DNA of 64,000 nucleotides, taken from Halomonas sp. QHL1 (GTDB taxonomy: Bacteria > Pseudomonadota > Gammaproteobacteria > Pseudomonadales > Halomonadaceae). The notes under the pieces were generated by a model. That model was not told the origin of the DNA. It ran no database searches and worked only from the letters and a program-made list of their open reading frames with translations. How positions within the stretch are numbered: the first letter of the stretch is position 1; every line of letters starts with the position of its first letter. Below, in pieces: positions 36,278 through 46,137 of this stretch. The stretch lies in NCBI RefSeq assembly GCF_001882345.1, contig NZ_MINL01000001.1, positions 2,627,705-2,691,704 of the forward strand. The letters are read 5' to 3'. The translations under genes were made by a program, and so were the position numbers.

Positions 36278-37684
36278 TTAGCCAAATTGAGCGGGCAGCC
36301 ATGTTGCCAGCTGCGGGAAGAAGCTCAACATGAGCAACATACCCAGCTGCATCAGGATAAACGGGATGACGCCACGGTAAATAGCCGAGGTAGATACAGA
36401 CGGCGGCGCTACGCCACGCAGATAGAACAGCGCGAAGCCGAACGGCGGCGTTAAGAACGACGTTTGCAGGTTAATCGCGATCATAATACCCAGCCAAATC
36501 GGGTCAAGCCCCATGGCGAGCAGAATCGGCCCAACGATCGGCACCACCACAAAGGTGATTTCGATAAAGTCGAGAATAAAGCCAAGCAGGAAGATCACCA
36601 GCATAACGATAATCGTCGCACCGACTACGCCGCCAGGCATCGCCTCGAACAGTTCGGTCACCATGTGTTCGCCGCCGTAGGCACGAAAGACTAGCGAAAA
36701 CAGCGCGGCGCCGATCAGGATCAGAAACACCATGGTGGTGACGTGAGTGGTCGAACGCAGCACATCTTTCAGGGTGGCCCAATCGAGCTGACGATAAGCC
36801 AGCGCCAGCACCAGCGCGCCGAAGGCGCCTACCGCAGAGGCCTCTGTCGGCGTGGCAAAACCGCTTAGAATCGAGCCTAGCACCGCCACAATCAGCACCA
36901 CGGGAGGCACCAGACCTTTGAGCAGCAGCATGCCAATGCCTGAGGTATGGCCAAGCTCGGCCATTAACTCTTCACGGTCGGCAGCAGGCGCCATGTGCGG
37001 GCGCAACCACGCCACCAGGGCCACATAGATCATATACATCACGACCAGCAGTAACCCAGGCACTAGCGCGCCCATAAATAGGTCGCCCACGGAGACCGTT
37101 TTAGGGCTGAAGATCCCCATATCCAGCTGCGCTTGCTGATACGCCGATGACAGCACGTCACCGAGCAGTACCAAAGCAATGGAGGGCGGAATAATCTGCC
37201 CTAGCGTGCCGGTGGCACAAATGGTGCCGGTCGCAAGCGACGTGCTGTAACCACGCTTTAGCATGGTGGGTAGCGACATCAACCCCATGGTGACTACCGT
37301 GGCTCCCACAATACCGGTAGAGGCGGCCATTAGCATGCCCACCAGGGTCACCGAAATACCCAAACCACCGCGCATAGCGCCAAACAGCAGGGCCATGGCA
37401 TCCAGCAGCGTCTCAGCCACTTTGGATTTTTCCAGCAACACGCCCATCAACACAAACAGTGGCACCGCCAACAGTGTTTGGTTGGTCATAATCCCGTAGA
37501 GCCGATTGGGTAAAGCAGCGAGATAGCCACTATCGAAGTTGGCGTCGATCCCCATCGCTTCCAAACCCAGCCCCATACCGGCAAACAGCAGCGCCGTGCC
37601 CGCCAGCGTGAGCGCTACGGGAAAGCCGAACATCAACACAATACAGATGACGGCAAATAAAATAACCGGCATAAATTCCAGCAT
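36278..37684 (-). CDS. dctM: TRAP transporter large permease subunit
   Basis: A 468-residue DctM-type protein with about 12 helices: TLLAVPLFVLMGVLLEKSKV, AASTGIVGATVVTMGLMSLP, LGQIIPPSIALVLLGD and NLQTSFLTPPFGFALFYLRG are typical. An enlarged loop around residues 175-235 is normal for the 2-oxoacid/TakPQM group. The ATG at 37684 shares one base with the dctQ stop (TGATG), so translation is coupled; a TTG codon one triplet earlier is not needed. Confidence 0.92.
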   Translation of the reverse strand: MLEFMPVILFAVICIVLMFGFPVALTLAGTALLFAGMGLGLEAMGIDANFDSGYLAALPNRLYGIMTNQTLLAVPLFVLMGVLLEKSKVAETLLDAMALLFGAMRGGLGISVTLVGMLMAASTGIVGATVVTMGLMSLPTMLKRGYSTSLATGTICATGTLGQIIPPSIALVLLGDVLSSAYQQAQLDMGIFSPKTVSVGDLFMGALVPGLLLVVMYMIYVALVAWLRPHMAPAADREELMAELGHTSGIGMLLLKGLVPPVVLIVAVLGSILSGFATPTEASAVGAFGALVLALAYRQLDWATLKDVLRSTTHVTTMVFLILIGAALFSLVFRAYGGEHMVTELFEAMPGGVVGATIIVMLVIFLLGFILDFIEITFVVVPIVGPILLAMGLDPIWLGIMIAINLQTSFLTPPFGFALFYLRGVAPPSVSTSAIYRGVIPFILMQLGMLLMLSFFPQLATWLPAQFG

Positions 37685-38244
37685 CAAACTCGCTCCTCAA
37701 GATGATTGCCACCAGCAGCGGACGGTACAATCCGCCCGGCCATCACGTAGCCGTTGCGCACAATCTCAATCACGCCTTGCACGATCATCAGCACGGCAAA
37801 CAGTGGTATTAAGGTTTTCAGTGCGTAGACTGCCGGAATACCACCGTAGTCGGAGGAGGTTTCCATAATGCGCCAGGAGTTGAAAACATAGCCCAGGCTG
37901 GAAGCGATGATAAAGACCATGACGGGGATCAATAGCGTAATAATGCCTACGACATTAATTAACGCTTGGCGGCGTGGCGTCATCCCTCGATAGAAGATAT
38001 CCACCCGCACATGGCCGTCGTGGCGAAACGTATAGGCAGCGGCGAGCATGAAGACACTCGCGTGCATATACATGACTAGCTCTTGCATGAAGATGCTGTT
38101 CACACTGAAAGCATAACGAAGCAGTACAATCGCGAACTGAATCAACATCATAATGATGATCAGCCACGCAAGGGTACGCCCGAACCACTCTGAAGCGCGG
38201 TCCAGCGCACCAATAAACGCAGGTAGTTGTGTTGTGTCCGACAT
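37684..38244 (-). CDS. dctQ: TRAP transporter small permease subunit
   Basis: A 186-residue DctQ-type protein with four helices: FGRTLAWLIIIMMLIQFAIV first, RYAFSVNSIFMQELVMYMHA, then YTFRHDGHVRVDIFYRGMTP, the conserved cytoplasmic stretch. First gene of the operon. The start at 38244 (MSDTTQLPAF) is chosen over 38259 because neither has a good ribosome site but the shorter one fits usual length; this is uncertain. Confidence 0.88.
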   Translation of the reverse strand: MSDTTQLPAFIGALDRASEWFGRTLAWLIIIMMLIQFAIVLLRYAFSVNSIFMQELVMYMHASVFMLAAAYTFRHDGHVRVDIFYRGMTPRRQALINVVGIITLLIPVMVFIIASSLGYVFNSWRIMETSSDYGGIPAVYALKTLIPLFAVLMIVQGVIEIVRNGYVMAGRIVPSAAGGNHLEERV

Positions 38245-38346
38245 GGGAGTGTCTCGCATAAAACGGCTAAGGGGGTCAGCGCCCCAGACAATAGCGCATA
38301 TATGCGGACAATGCAGCGCCCACGCGCTGCACAGCGAGCTTAATTA

Positions 38347-39183
38347 TTAAACGCTTGGGCGAATTGCCGCTAAGCAGGCTTCGGGCAAGGGTAGATCGAC
38401 AGCAATTGGCAGGTGATCAGAGAACAAGTGATCTAATACCCGCACTTCGGCGGCCTCTAACGACTGCGACAACAGGATATGATCCAGCGCATGGCGCGGC
38501 TGCCAGGAGGGGTAGCTAAGCAGGGGTTTCACTGGGTGCAGCGGCAGCGAAGTACTGAAACGCTCATGAGCATGCAACTGGTCAGGAGTACAGTTGAGGT
38601 CGCCCATCACCACCACGTGGTGTAATGGCTTAATAATCTCGCTTAAATAGTTGAGCTGACGCACCCTTCCACGATGGCTAAGTGCCAAGTGGGCAACAAA
38701 TATATGCAGCGCATCAGGGCCTTCGCCAAAGCGCGCGTGGATTGCACCGCGACCAGGCATTGCCCCCGGCAAACGGTGCTCTTCTATTTGGCTGGGCACC
38801 AAACGCGAGAGTAAACCGTTACTGTGCTGGGCGATACGTCCCAGATTCCGATTAAGCTGCTGAACGTGATGGGGGAACCCCGCTTTGGCAGCGAGATACT
38901 CCACTTGGTTGACGCGGCTTGAGCGAAAACTACCGCCGTCGACCTCTTGAAGCCCCACCACGTCGAACTTGCTCAGCACTTCACCCATCACATCCAGCCG
39001 CTTCTGTCGGCGCGGATGCGGCAACAGGTGCTGCCAGCTGCGGGTGAGGTAGTGATGATATGCCGTTGTCTGGATACCCACCTGCAGGTTAAACGTCAGC
39101 AAACGCAGATGGCCATCTTCCAGCAGCGTCGAGCGCGGGCTGCTTACCTGTGTTTCATTACGCTCTCTCGCTTCACGTAACAC
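38347..39183 (-). CDS. Endonuclease/exonuclease/phosphatase family protein
   Basis: The 278-residue EEP-fold hydrolase carries the family's metal and catalytic motifs in order: LLTFNLQVG, VVGLQEVDGG (metal-binding Glu), HIFVAHLALSHRGR, VVMGDLNCTPDQ (Asp/Asn) and the terminal FSDHLPIAVDL (Asp-His). No signal peptide is seen. Substrate may be nucleic acid, phospholipid or sugar phosphate; it cannot be decided. It begins two bases after the dsbA stop, an order also known from Pseudomonas (engB, cytochrome c4, dsbA, EEP). Confidence 0.85.
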   Translation of the reverse strand: MLREARERNETQVSSPRSTLLEDGHLRLLTFNLQVGIQTTAYHHYLTRSWQHLLPHPRRQKRLDVMGEVLSKFDVVGLQEVDGGSFRSSRVNQVEYLAAKAGFPHHVQQLNRNLGRIAQHSNGLLSRLVPSQIEEHRLPGAMPGRGAIHARFGEGPDALHIFVAHLALSHRGRVRQLNYLSEIIKPLHHVVVMGDLNCTPDQLHAHERFSTSLPLHPVKPLLSYPSWQPRHALDHILLSQSLEAAEVRVLDHLFSDHLPIAVDLPLPEACLAAIRPSV

Positions 39184-39185
39184 GG

Positions 39186-39818
39186 TTACTCTGCGCGCTC
39201 TTCACGCACCTGCTCAACCAACGCTTCAGCGACTTTCGGCATATTTTCCAGGCTGCCAGCTGAACTTGGCGTTACCAGAAAACGACCATCAATCACCAGT
39301 GCAGGCACACCCATTAACTTCATTTCACGCATGCGGTTGTTGGCTTCGTTCACTTCGCTGCGAACACTAAAGTCGGTCAGCGCTTGCTTGGCCTCTTCTT
39401 CACTAACTCCATAGTTGGCGAAAAACGCAGCAATCTCATCGGGCTCTGTGAGCGACTGATTTTCCTGATGGATGGCGTTAAAGAAGTCGGCGTGTAACTC
39501 ATCTTCGATGCCCAGCGATTCAGCTGCATAGAACGCTGTGGCGTGGGTGTTCCAATCACCGCCCATCGTGGCCGGCATATGCTCTACGCTAACGTCGTCT
39601 TCCAGAGTCTCGTACCATTCGCTGACCGGTGTTTGTAGCCGGTAGCAGTGAGGGCAACCAAACCAAAATACTTCGGTAACGGCAATTTTCCCTTCGTCCG
39701 CATGCGTCTCTACCGCCGCTTCAAGCACCTCGTAATCTTGGCCTTCAACCACTTCTTGGGCACTCACTGCAGCAGAAAGACCCAGACCAGCCAGTGCGAC
39801 CATTAACGTTTTAAACAT
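39186..39818 (-). CDS. dsbA: Thiol:disulfide interchange protein DsbA
   Basis: Periplasmic oxidant that makes disulfides in exported proteins. 210 residues: signal peptide MFKTLMVALAGLGLSAAVSA, then the thioredoxin fold with the active site FWFGCPHCYRL (Cys55, Cys58) and the cis-Pro loop MGVPALVIDGRFLV. ATG 39818 gives a normal export signal, while the frame from 39881 would place 21 extra residues before it. Confidence 0.95.
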   Translation of the reverse strand: MFKTLMVALAGLGLSAAVSAQEVVEGQDYEVLEAAVETHADEGKIAVTEVFWFGCPHCYRLQTPVSEWYETLEDDVSVEHMPATMGGDWNTHATAFYAAESLGIEDELHADFFNAIHQENQSLTEPDEIAAFFANYGVSEEEAKQALTDFSVRSEVNEANNRMREMKLMGVPALVIDGRFLVTPSSAGSLENMPKVAEALVEQVREERAE

Positions 39819-39969
39819 CGTATAAATTCTCCATGGGTAAGCGAAAGATGAGACCGTGGATACATTAGCGGGTTCCCTCAACTAGCAAACGTTGCCAAGA
39901 ACGTTGCCTAGTGAGAACCCGCAAACGGCATAAGGAAGTGTTTAGGCTGTCAATTTCAAGTTTGAAACG

Positions 39970-40599
39970 TTAGTTCAAACCCAACAAATAGTTAGCCACT
40001 GCTTCCATATCGCTGTCGCTCATTTTTGAAGCGATGTCGCCCATGATGTTATTGGGGCTATTGTTACGATCACCTGCCGCGAAATCCTGAAGCGTTGAAA
40101 CCGTATACTCGGCGTGCTGACCAGACAGACCAGGATAAACGGCACTGCCAATACCGACACCCGTTGGCGTGTGACAGGCTGAACAGGCGGGAATGCCTTT
40201 CGACATATCGCCAGCGCGGTAAAGCTCTTCACCGCGAGCCAGTAACTCAGCGTCTTCATCGCTGGTTTGGCCTAGGTTGGCGTCTTGGCGCGCAAAGTGC
40301 GCCGCTACATCCCAAGCGTCTTGGTCAGAGTAGTCATCTACCAGACCGGCCATCTGGGGTACCATGCGATCGCCGTCGCGGATATCCATGATCTGTTTCG
40401 CCAGATAGGACATCTGCTGACCCGCTATGTTAGGGAAAGCGCCCGATGGGCTAATGCCCTGCTGCCCATGGCAGGCGGCGCAAGTTTGGGCCATTTCCTG
40501 ACCAGCGGATGCGTCAGCATCAGCTTGGTAGTCCGTTTGAGCGTGGGCGATGCCAACGGCGCCCATGGTAATTGCTAGGCTTGCCAGTAACTTTCTCAT
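39970..40599 (-). CDS. Di-heme cytochrome c4
   Basis: A 209-residue periplasmic cytochrome: signal peptide MRKLLASLAITMGAVGIAHA and two c-type heme sites, CAACH at residues 40-44 and CSACH in the second half, each domain followed by its Met ligand region (DGDRMVPQM and NNIMGDIASKMSD). Cytochrome c4 passes electrons from the bc1 complex to terminal oxidases. The dsbA gene downstream is 150 bases away. Confidence 0.95.
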   Translation of the reverse strand: MRKLLASLAITMGAVGIAHAQTDYQADADASAGQEMAQTCAACHGQQGISPSGAFPNIAGQQMSYLAKQIMDIRDGDRMVPQMAGLVDDYSDQDAWDVAAHFARQDANLGQTSDEDAELLARGEELYRAGDMSKGIPACSACHTPTGVGIGSAVYPGLSGQHAEYTVSTLQDFAAGDRNNSPNNIMGDIASKMSDSDMEAVANYLLGLN

Positions 40600-40956
40600 T
40601 GCTATTCCACTATGCCGTTTTATGTTTGACTGGTACGCACCCTGGGCGCTTCCCAGGCTTCACAAGTTACCAGGGTTAGCTCCGCCAATACCAACCTTCG
40701 CTAATACCAACAACGTATCGCGATGGTACACTAGCGCTCCAGGTCGCAGATATAATCCGCTTGCATTATAACGAATCACCCCAGCGGCGGGAATGCAAGT
40801 GCTGGATTGCTTTAGGGGTAATTCGTCGCGGTACTGTTCTCAATTCTCTATCATGAGTCGCTATCATGCGTTCTACCTTATCTTATGGTGAAGCGATAGA
40901 GAGTTGATAGTGCGCAGAGTAGGCCGCTTTTATGTTCGTTTCTCAGGATCAACCCA
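40600..40956. other. Cytochrome c4-engB intergenic region, possible promoters and small RNA
   Basis: This 357-base gap has no credible protein frame. It contains TATAAT on each strand (40751-40756 forward, 40770-40765 reverse), so divergent promoters may start there, though matching -35 boxes are poor. A 12-bp inverted repeat with one G-T pair (40841-40852 with 40895-40906) and an 8-bp repeat (40760-40767 with 40792-40799) show folding potential. In enterobacteria and Pseudomonas a regulatory RNA (Spot 42 or ErsA) is encoded just before engB, so an RNA gene is possible; no clear terminator is present. Confidence 0.35.
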
Positions 40957-41595
40957 ATGACTACCCCCCATGATAGCCCAGTCCCTCGGCTGAACTACCC
41001 GACGGCAAGTTTTCTTATCAGCGCCCCCACCCTGGCCCTGTGCCCGGATGATACCGGCGCCGAGGTGGCCTTTGCCGGGCGTTCAAACGCAGGCAAATCA
41101 AGTGCTATCAATGCATTAACGCAACAAAATGCGTTAGCGCGCACCTCACGCACGCCGGGACGCACCCAGCTGATCAACTTTTTCAGCGTTATGAACGACG
41201 AGGCGCGGCGTTTGGTCGACTTGCCGGGCTACGGCTACGCCAAGGTACCGGAGGCGGTCAAGCTAGAGTGGCAAAAGCACCTCGCCGAGTACCTGCGCAA
41301 CCGTTTCAGCCTACGCGGCTTAGTACTGCTAATGGACGTGCGCCACCCGCTCACCGAGTTCGACCAAATGATGCTCGATTATGCCGACCAGCGCGGAATG
41401 CCGGTGCATATTTTGCTCACCAAAGCCGACAAGCTGAAAAAAGGGCCTGCCAGCGCCGCCTTGCAAACAGTGCGTTCGCGCTTAAAGGAGTGGGAAGACC
41501 TCGTCTCTGTTCAGCTGTTCTCTTCACTCAAGCGCGACGGCGTCGATACGCTGTCCCAGAAACTCAATCAGTGGCTGTATACACCGCCTGAATGA
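40957..41595 (+). CDS. engB: Ribosome biogenesis GTPase EngB (YihA/YsxC)
   Basis: A 212-residue single-domain GTPase needed for 50S subunit assembly. G1 [14 protein letters not shown]2 [15 protein letters not shown]3 [11 protein letters not shown]4 [10 protein letters not shown] and G5 SSLKRDGVD are all intact. The ATG follows an AGGAT site. The last 28 bases overlap the convergent HAD gene. Confidence 0.96.
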   Translation: MTTPHDSPVPRLNYPTASFLISAPTLALCPDDTGAEVAFAGRSNAGKSSAINALTQQNALARTSRTPGRTQLINFFSVMNDEARRLVDLPGYGYAKVPEAVKLEWQKHLAEYLRNRFSLRGLVLLMDVRHPLTEFDQMMLDYADQRGMPVHILLTKADKLKKGPASAALQTVRSRLKEWEDLVSVQLFSSLKRDGVDTLSQKLNQWLYTPPE

Positions 41596-42326
41596 TGCCT
41601 CTCTAGTTTCTCCAGCACGCTGGGTAACTCTTTAATATGGGCAATGCGATGCACACGCGGGGGAAGCGGTTGATCCTCCGCTTCAGAAATCCATACCACG
41701 TGCATTCCCAGCTGCTGGGCAGGCAGCACGTCTTCCTGCCAAGAATCACCCACGTGCATGGCGCTCTCGGGAGCGACGTTTAAGCGCGAAAGCGCGGTGA
41801 GGAACGGCGTCGGGTCGGGCTTGGGCGCCAGTAACTCGCCCGCGGCAATGGCGACCGGAAAGTAGCCAGCCAGCGGCTGACGTTTAAGATGTATATTGCC
41901 GTTGGTGATCGCCGCCAGCTGATAGCGTTCCGCCAAGGCAGCCAGCAAACCGGCCGCTTCTGGGTGGGGCGTGACCTGCACGCGCAGGCGGTGAAACTCA
42001 TTCATCGCCGCTGATGCCCACATCAACGCAGCACTGCGGTGCAGACCTGCGTCTTCTAACTGGGCCTCTAGGGCGCGCAAACGCAGCCAAGTGAAGTCAC
42101 CGCGCCGTTCAGGCACTTCTTTAGCCAACTGTTGACGACGCTGCAAATAATCCAGCCCGCCGCCTTCATGGGATAACGCCAGCGCCTTTTCCTGGCGTAC
42201 TCCTCGCCATGTCTCAAGTGCCTCCAGCAGCCAGCGGTAGTGGCCCTCTTCGGTGCGCGCCATCACCCCGTGGTTGTCCCATAAGGTATCGTCCAAATCG
42301 AAAGTAATGGCCTGCAGCATCGTCAT
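41568..42326 (-). CDS. HAD-family phosphatase, YigB-like
   Basis: A 252-residue HAD hydrolase: motif [13 protein letters not shown], motif II AITNGN, Lys of motif III in [12 protein letters not shown], motif [20 protein letters not shown]. Its place after xerC equals that of E. coli yigB, a phosphatase for the riboflavin intermediate 5-amino-6-ribitylamino-uracil phosphate, which makes that activity the best guess. The start overlaps the xerC stop (ATGA) with CAGGAG in front. Confidence 0.85.
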   Translation of the reverse strand: MTMLQAITFDLDDTLWDNHGVMARTEEGHYRWLLEALETWRGVRQEKALALSHEGGGLDYLQRRQQLAKEVPERRGDFTWLRLRALEAQLEDAGLHRSAALMWASAAMNEFHRLRVQVTPHPEAAGLLAALAERYQLAAITNGNIHLKRQPLAGYFPVAIAAGELLAPKPDPTPFLTALSRLNVAPESAMHVGDSWQEDVLPAQQLGMHVVWISEAEDQPLPPRVHRIAHIKELPSVLEKLERHHSGGVYSH

Positions 42327-43267
42327 GGTTTGCTCCTGGGGCTGTTCTTGCGGTCGTTGGGGCCTCGTTTAGCGCGGGGATGGGCGGCATCGTAGCTGGT
42401 CGCCAGATGCTGCCAATCAAGTCGGGTGTAGATTTGTGTGGTCGACAGATTGGCGTGCCCTAACAGCTCCTGCACGGCGCGCAGATCCTGGCTCGACTCC
42501 AACAGGTGACTGGCAAAGGAGTGGCGCAAACGGTGCGGGTGCAGGTGTTCGGGCAAGCCGCGGGCAATCGACAGCTGCGCTAAGCGCTTTTGAATGGCGC
42601 GATGGCCCAAGCGCTGCCCGCGTTGGCCCACAAACAGCGCCTGCTCGTTAACGGGTGCGAGCGCCGAGCGGCAACCCAGCCACTCGGCCAGCGCCTGCTG
42701 AGCGCGGCGCCCTACCGGCACCTGACGCGGTTTGCCGCCTTTGCCGATTACCCTTACCCGGCTATCTTGCAAATCGCCCAAATCAAGCGCCGCCAGCTCC
42801 GCTAAGCGCAAACCGCTGGAGTAAAACAGCTCAAGAATAGCCTGATCCCGCACGCCCAACGGCGAGCCGTCGTGGGGAGTATCAAGAAAACGTGCCAGGG
42901 CGTCGACATCAACCGGGCGTGGCAAGTGGCTGGGCTGTTTGGGCGTGCGCAATAGCCCGACCGGGTTATCGTTCAACACACCCTGCTTGACCAGGTAATC
43001 CGCGAACCTGGAAAGCGCCGCCCGGCGTCGGGCAAGGCTTCTAGGCGCCAAACCGCGGCTACGCTCTGAGCCTAGAAAAGCGCGCAGCAGCGCCGTGTCT
43101 AGCGCCGCGGGGTCGGTAACATCGCGCCGTTCGGTGAAGGCACATAGCGCGGTGAGATCGTGCCGATAAGCCGCCACCGTGGCAGGGCTAGCATGGGACG
43201 CAAGCGCGGCTAGAAAGGCCTCAACGCGCTCGGCGATCATGGTTTCGACCAGCGTCGTCTCAACCAT
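42323..43267 (-). CDS. xerC: Tyrosine recombinase XerC
   Basis: With XerD it resolves chromosome dimers at dif. 314 residues: N-terminal SAM-like core-binding domain (about 10-100) and a catalytic domain with Arg in YSSGLRLAELAALD, Lys in RVIGKGGKPRQVP, HRLRHSF (His/Arg), GH in LLGHANLSTTQIY with the nucleophile Tyr there. The start is ambiguous: ATG 43267 overlaps the DUF484 stop by eight bases, ATG 43240 is nine codons in; neither has a clear ribosome site. Both lie within a 16-bp inverted repeat. Confidence 0.94.
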   Translation of the reverse strand: MVETTLVETMIAERVEAFLAALASHASPATVAAYRHDLTALCAFTERRDVTDPAALDTALLRAFLGSERSRGLAPRSLARRRAALSRFADYLVKQGVLNDNPVGLLRTPKQPSHLPRPVDVDALARFLDTPHDGSPLGVRDQAILELFYSSGLRLAELAALDLGDLQDSRVRVIGKGGKPRQVPVGRRAQQALAEWLGCRSALAPVNEQALFVGQRGQRLGHRAIQKRLAQLSIARGLPEHLHPHRLRHSFASHLLESSQDLRAVQELLGHANLSTTQIYTRLDWQHLATSYDAAHPRAKRGPNDRKNSPRSKP

Positions 43268-43277
43268 GATCGCCGAG
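43229..43277. repeat. Perfect 16-bp inverted repeat over the xerC translation start
   Basis: CTCGGCGATCATGGTT (43229-43244) is the exact reverse complement of 43262-43277, separated by 17 bases. On the reverse-strand mRNA this hairpin encloses the end of the DUF484 gene and both candidate xerC start codons, one in each arm. Confidence 0.85.
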
Positions 43278-43970
43278 ACGCACCAATAGACGCGCGACTA
43301 TATCACCCAAATACTCGGTGAACAGCGTATCCATGCTGGCGCGATAGGCGTCAGGGCTGGGGCTGGCTAGCAGTAAATAGCCCAAGGGGTCGCCCGCGGA
43401 GAGGCGTGAAATAGCGCAGGAACCCGCTTTACGGGGTGCTTTCACGTGAGGTAGCAGGCACTTCCAGTCGCTGACGCTGAGCTTCACACAGCGGCTGGTG
43501 CGGCCATCCAGCAGCGCCGACAGCCGCGTGCTGGCATGTTGATCAAGCACATGGCGCGGCGGCTGAGGCGGCGTTGGCTCACTATCGCTTAACGAGGCCG
43601 GACACCACAGCGCCATGGCCGGGGTTTCAAAGCGCTCGCTAAGCTGGGTGGCCAACGCTTGCGCCAATGCATCGCGATCCGGCGCTTCCACCAGCGCGAT
43701 GAGCGTTTCCCGCAGCCGACGGTACTGGGACTCGTTATGGCGTGCGGTTTCCAGCAGATGTTCCAGGCGGCCCTCGGCGGTTTCCGCACGCTTACGCAGG
43801 TCTAACACCAGGCGCTCTAGCAGTGACACCGCCCCGTCGATATGCGGGTGGGGGACTTGCAGTTGCTGGAGCAGCCCTTCGCGGCCGACGAAAAAATCGG
43901 GATGACGCGCCAGCCAGAACGCCACTTGATCAGGATCGAGCGTTTTGCGGGGTTCGGGGGCTTGAGACAT
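43260..43970 (-). CDS. DUF484 family protein
   Basis: A 236-residue cytosolic protein of the DUF484/YigA group, a GAF-like fold: LDPDQVAFWLARHPDFFVGR at the start, then VSLLERLVLDLRKRAETAEG coiled-coil helix, and a C-terminal domain with LSAGDPLGYLLLASPSPD. Its place between dapF and xerC is conserved in gammaproteobacteria. Function unknown. It follows dapF by 16 bases. Confidence 0.88.
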   Translation of the reverse strand: MSQAPEPRKTLDPDQVAFWLARHPDFFVGREGLLQQLQVPHPHIDGAVSLLERLVLDLRKRAETAEGRLEHLLETARHNESQYRRLRETLIALVEAPDRDALAQALATQLSERFETPAMALWCPASLSDSEPTPPQPPRHVLDQHASTRLSALLDGRTSRCVKLSVSDWKCLLPHVKAPRKAGSCAISRLSAGDPLGYLLLASPSPDAYRASMDTLFTEYLGDIVARLLVRLGDHG

Positions 43971-43986
43971 CGCCGTTCTCCTCGAA

Positions 43987-44820
43987 TTAATTGAGTGCTA
44001 CGCGGCCATCGAAGACGCGTGTAGCCGGTCCCACCATCGTCAGCGCCCCTTCAGGGTCAGGCCACTCAATGCTGAGCTCTCCACCGGGTAAATGGACTTT
44101 TACGGGGCTTTTTAACAGCCCCTGGCGAATACCGCTGGCCACTGCCGCACAGGCACCCGTGCCGCAAGCGAGCGTTTCGCCGCTGCCGCGCTCGTAAACG
44201 CGCAGGCGTATTTCGCTGGGTGAGAGTACCTGCATAAAGCCCACGTTAACACGCTTGGGAAAACGGGGATGCGCCTCTACCAACGGTCCGAGGCGTTCGA
44301 CCGGGGCATCGTCCACACTGTCGACCTGAATTACCGCATGGGGGTTACCCATGGAGACCACGCCGATGCGCAGCGTTTCATCACCCACTTCGAGCTGATG
44401 TAGGGGTTGATCCCCTGGGGCATCGAACGGTAGCGCCATGGGGCTAAACCGAGGGCGGCCCATATCCACTCGCACCATGCCGTCGTGCTGTACGGTCAGC
44501 ACCAACGGCCCCCCGGCGGTTTCCACATGGATTTCATGCTTGTGAGTCAGCCGCTGATCGCGCACGAAGCGGGCAAAGCAGCGCGCCCCGTTGCCGCAGT
44601 TTTCCACTTCACTGCCGTCGGCGTTATAAATGCGGTAGCGAAAATCCATCTCGGGATCGCGGGGTGGCTCGACGACCAACAGCTGGTCAAAGCCAATGCC
44701 GAAACGCCGGTCTGCTAGCGCGCGGATTTGGGCTTCGTCCAGCCGGGCGCGCTGAGTGACGAGATCCACCATGACAAAGTCATTGCCCAGGCCATGCATT
44801 TTGGTGAAGTGTAAAAGCAT
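43987..44820 (-). CDS. dapF: Diaminopimelate epimerase
   Basis: Interconverts LL- and meso-diaminopimelate for lysine and peptidoglycan. The 277-residue protein has [15 protein letters not shown], the first catalytic Cys in [13 protein letters not shown] and the second in [16 protein letters not shown]. The ATG shares one base with the lysA stop (TGATG), so the pair is translationally coupled. Confidence 0.96.
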   Translation of the reverse strand: MLLHFTKMHGLGNDFVMVDLVTQRARLDEAQIRALADRRFGIGFDQLLVVEPPRDPEMDFRYRIYNADGSEVENCGNGARCFARFVRDQRLTHKHEIHVETAGGPLVLTVQHDGMVRVDMGRPRFSPMALPFDAPGDQPLHQLEVGDETLRIGVVSMGNPHAVIQVDSVDDAPVERLGPLVEAHPRFPKRVNVGFMQVLSPSEIRLRVYERGSGETLACGTGACAAVASGIRQGLLKSPVKVHLPGGELSIEWPDPEGALTMVGPATRVFDGRVALN

Positions 44821-46091
44821 CAGTGCCCCCCTTCGGGCAGCAGCGCTTCACCCGCCCAAAGACTGGCAACGGTTTCCCGGGCGCGCACCACATGGCAGCT
44901 GTCACCATCGACCATTAACTCGGCGGCGCGAGGGCGGCTGTTGTAGTTCGACGCCATGACAAAACCGTAGGCCCCCGCCGAGCGCACCGCCAGCAGATCA
45001 CCTTCGTCAATTGCCAGCTCGCGCTCCTTGCCCAGAAAATCACCCGTTTCACACACCGGGCCCACTACGTCGTAAAGGGCGCTTTCGCGCGTTTGGCGTG
45101 TATCCACCGGTACAATCGCTTGCCAGGCTTGGTAAAGCGCCGGGCGAATCAGATCGTTCATGGCCGCATCGACAATGGCGAAGTTCTTGGTCTCACCGGG
45201 CTTGAGAAACTCTACCCGAGTGAGCATGACGCCAGCATTAGCGGCGATGGAACGGCCGGGCTCAAACAGCAGCGTAAGCCCTTCACCACCTTCCCAGCGC
45301 GATAACCGCGCCAACAGCTGGCTGGCGTAATCGAACGGCTGGGGCGGTTTTTCATCGCGGTAAGGCACGCCTAAACCGCCGCCTAAATCGAGATGTTCGA
45401 TTTCGATGCCGCGCTCGCGCAGGCGCTCCATGAGCATCAGCAAGCGATCAAGGGCGTCCAAAAAGGGCGCCGTTTCGGTGAGCTGTGAACCAATGTGGCA
45501 ATCGAGACCCTTCACCTTCAGATTGGGCAGGCTTGCGGCTAGCTCGTAAACCGCCAAGGCTTCATCCACCGGGATGCCGAACTTGTTATCCTTCAAACCG
45601 GTGGATATATACGGGTGGGTCCCCGCGTCCACATCCGGATTTACCCGCAACGAGACCGGGGCAATTTTACCCAACTCGCCCGCAACGCGATTCAAGCGCT
45701 CAAGCTCCGGGCGTGACTCAACGTTAAAGCACTTAATGCCCACTTCCAGCGCACGAGCCATTTCGTGGGGCTGCTTGGCAACGCCCGAAAACACTACCTT
45801 CGCCGGATCGCCACCAGCCTTGAGCACCCGCTCAAGCTCGCCGATGGAGACAATATCGAACCCTGCACCCAGCCTGGCCAACAGGCCCAGCACCGCCAGG
45901 TTAGAGTTGGCCTTCACCGCGTAACAAATCAGATGCGGGTGGCCGCCCAGCGCCTCGGTATAGGCTCGAAAGTGACGCTCAAAAGTGGCTTTTGAATAGA
46001 CATAGCAGGGCGTGCCATGTTCGTCGGCAATTCGCGACAGCGGCACGTCTTCGGCGTACAGCACGCCATCGCGGTAATTAAAATAGTCCAT
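44820..46091 (-). CDS. lysA: Diaminopimelate decarboxylase
   Basis: The last step of lysine synthesis, PLP-dependent. 423 residues: alanine-racemase-type barrel with the PLP lysine in [31 protein letters not shown] for phosphate binding, and [12 protein letters not shown] providing the active-site Cys from the partner subunit. It lies 46 bases after the lptM stop and is followed directly by dapF. Confidence 0.96.
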   Translation of the reverse strand: MDYFNYRDGVLYAEDVPLSRIADEHGTPCYVYSKATFERHFRAYTEALGGHPHLICYAVKANSNLAVLGLLARLGAGFDIVSIGELERVLKAGGDPAKVVFSGVAKQPHEMARALEVGIKCFNVESRPELERLNRVAGELGKIAPVSLRVNPDVDAGTHPYISTGLKDNKFGIPVDEALAVYELAASLPNLKVKGLDCHIGSQLTETAPFLDALDRLLMLMERLRERGIEIEHLDLGGGLGVPYRDEKPPQPFDYASQLLARLSRWEGGEGLTLLFEPGRSIAANAGVMLTRVEFLKPGETKNFAIVDAAMNDLIRPALYQAWQAIVPVDTRQTRESALYDVVGPVCETGDFLGKERELAIDEGDLLAVRSAGAYGFVMASNYNSRPRAAELMVDGDSCHVVRARETVASLWAGEALLPEGGH

Positions 46092-46137
46092 GGTGTTCTC
46101 CCCTTATTATGAACCTGCGTCCTGGGCCTGCAGCTAT

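Noticed and set aside
42323..43267. Mobile-element integrase
   Set aside because: The gene is XerC in its conserved dapF-DUF484-xerC-HAD setting, with no attachment sites or cargo.
43229..43277. Rho-independent terminator before xerC
   Set aside because: The stem has no T-run and overlaps coding sequence on both sides.
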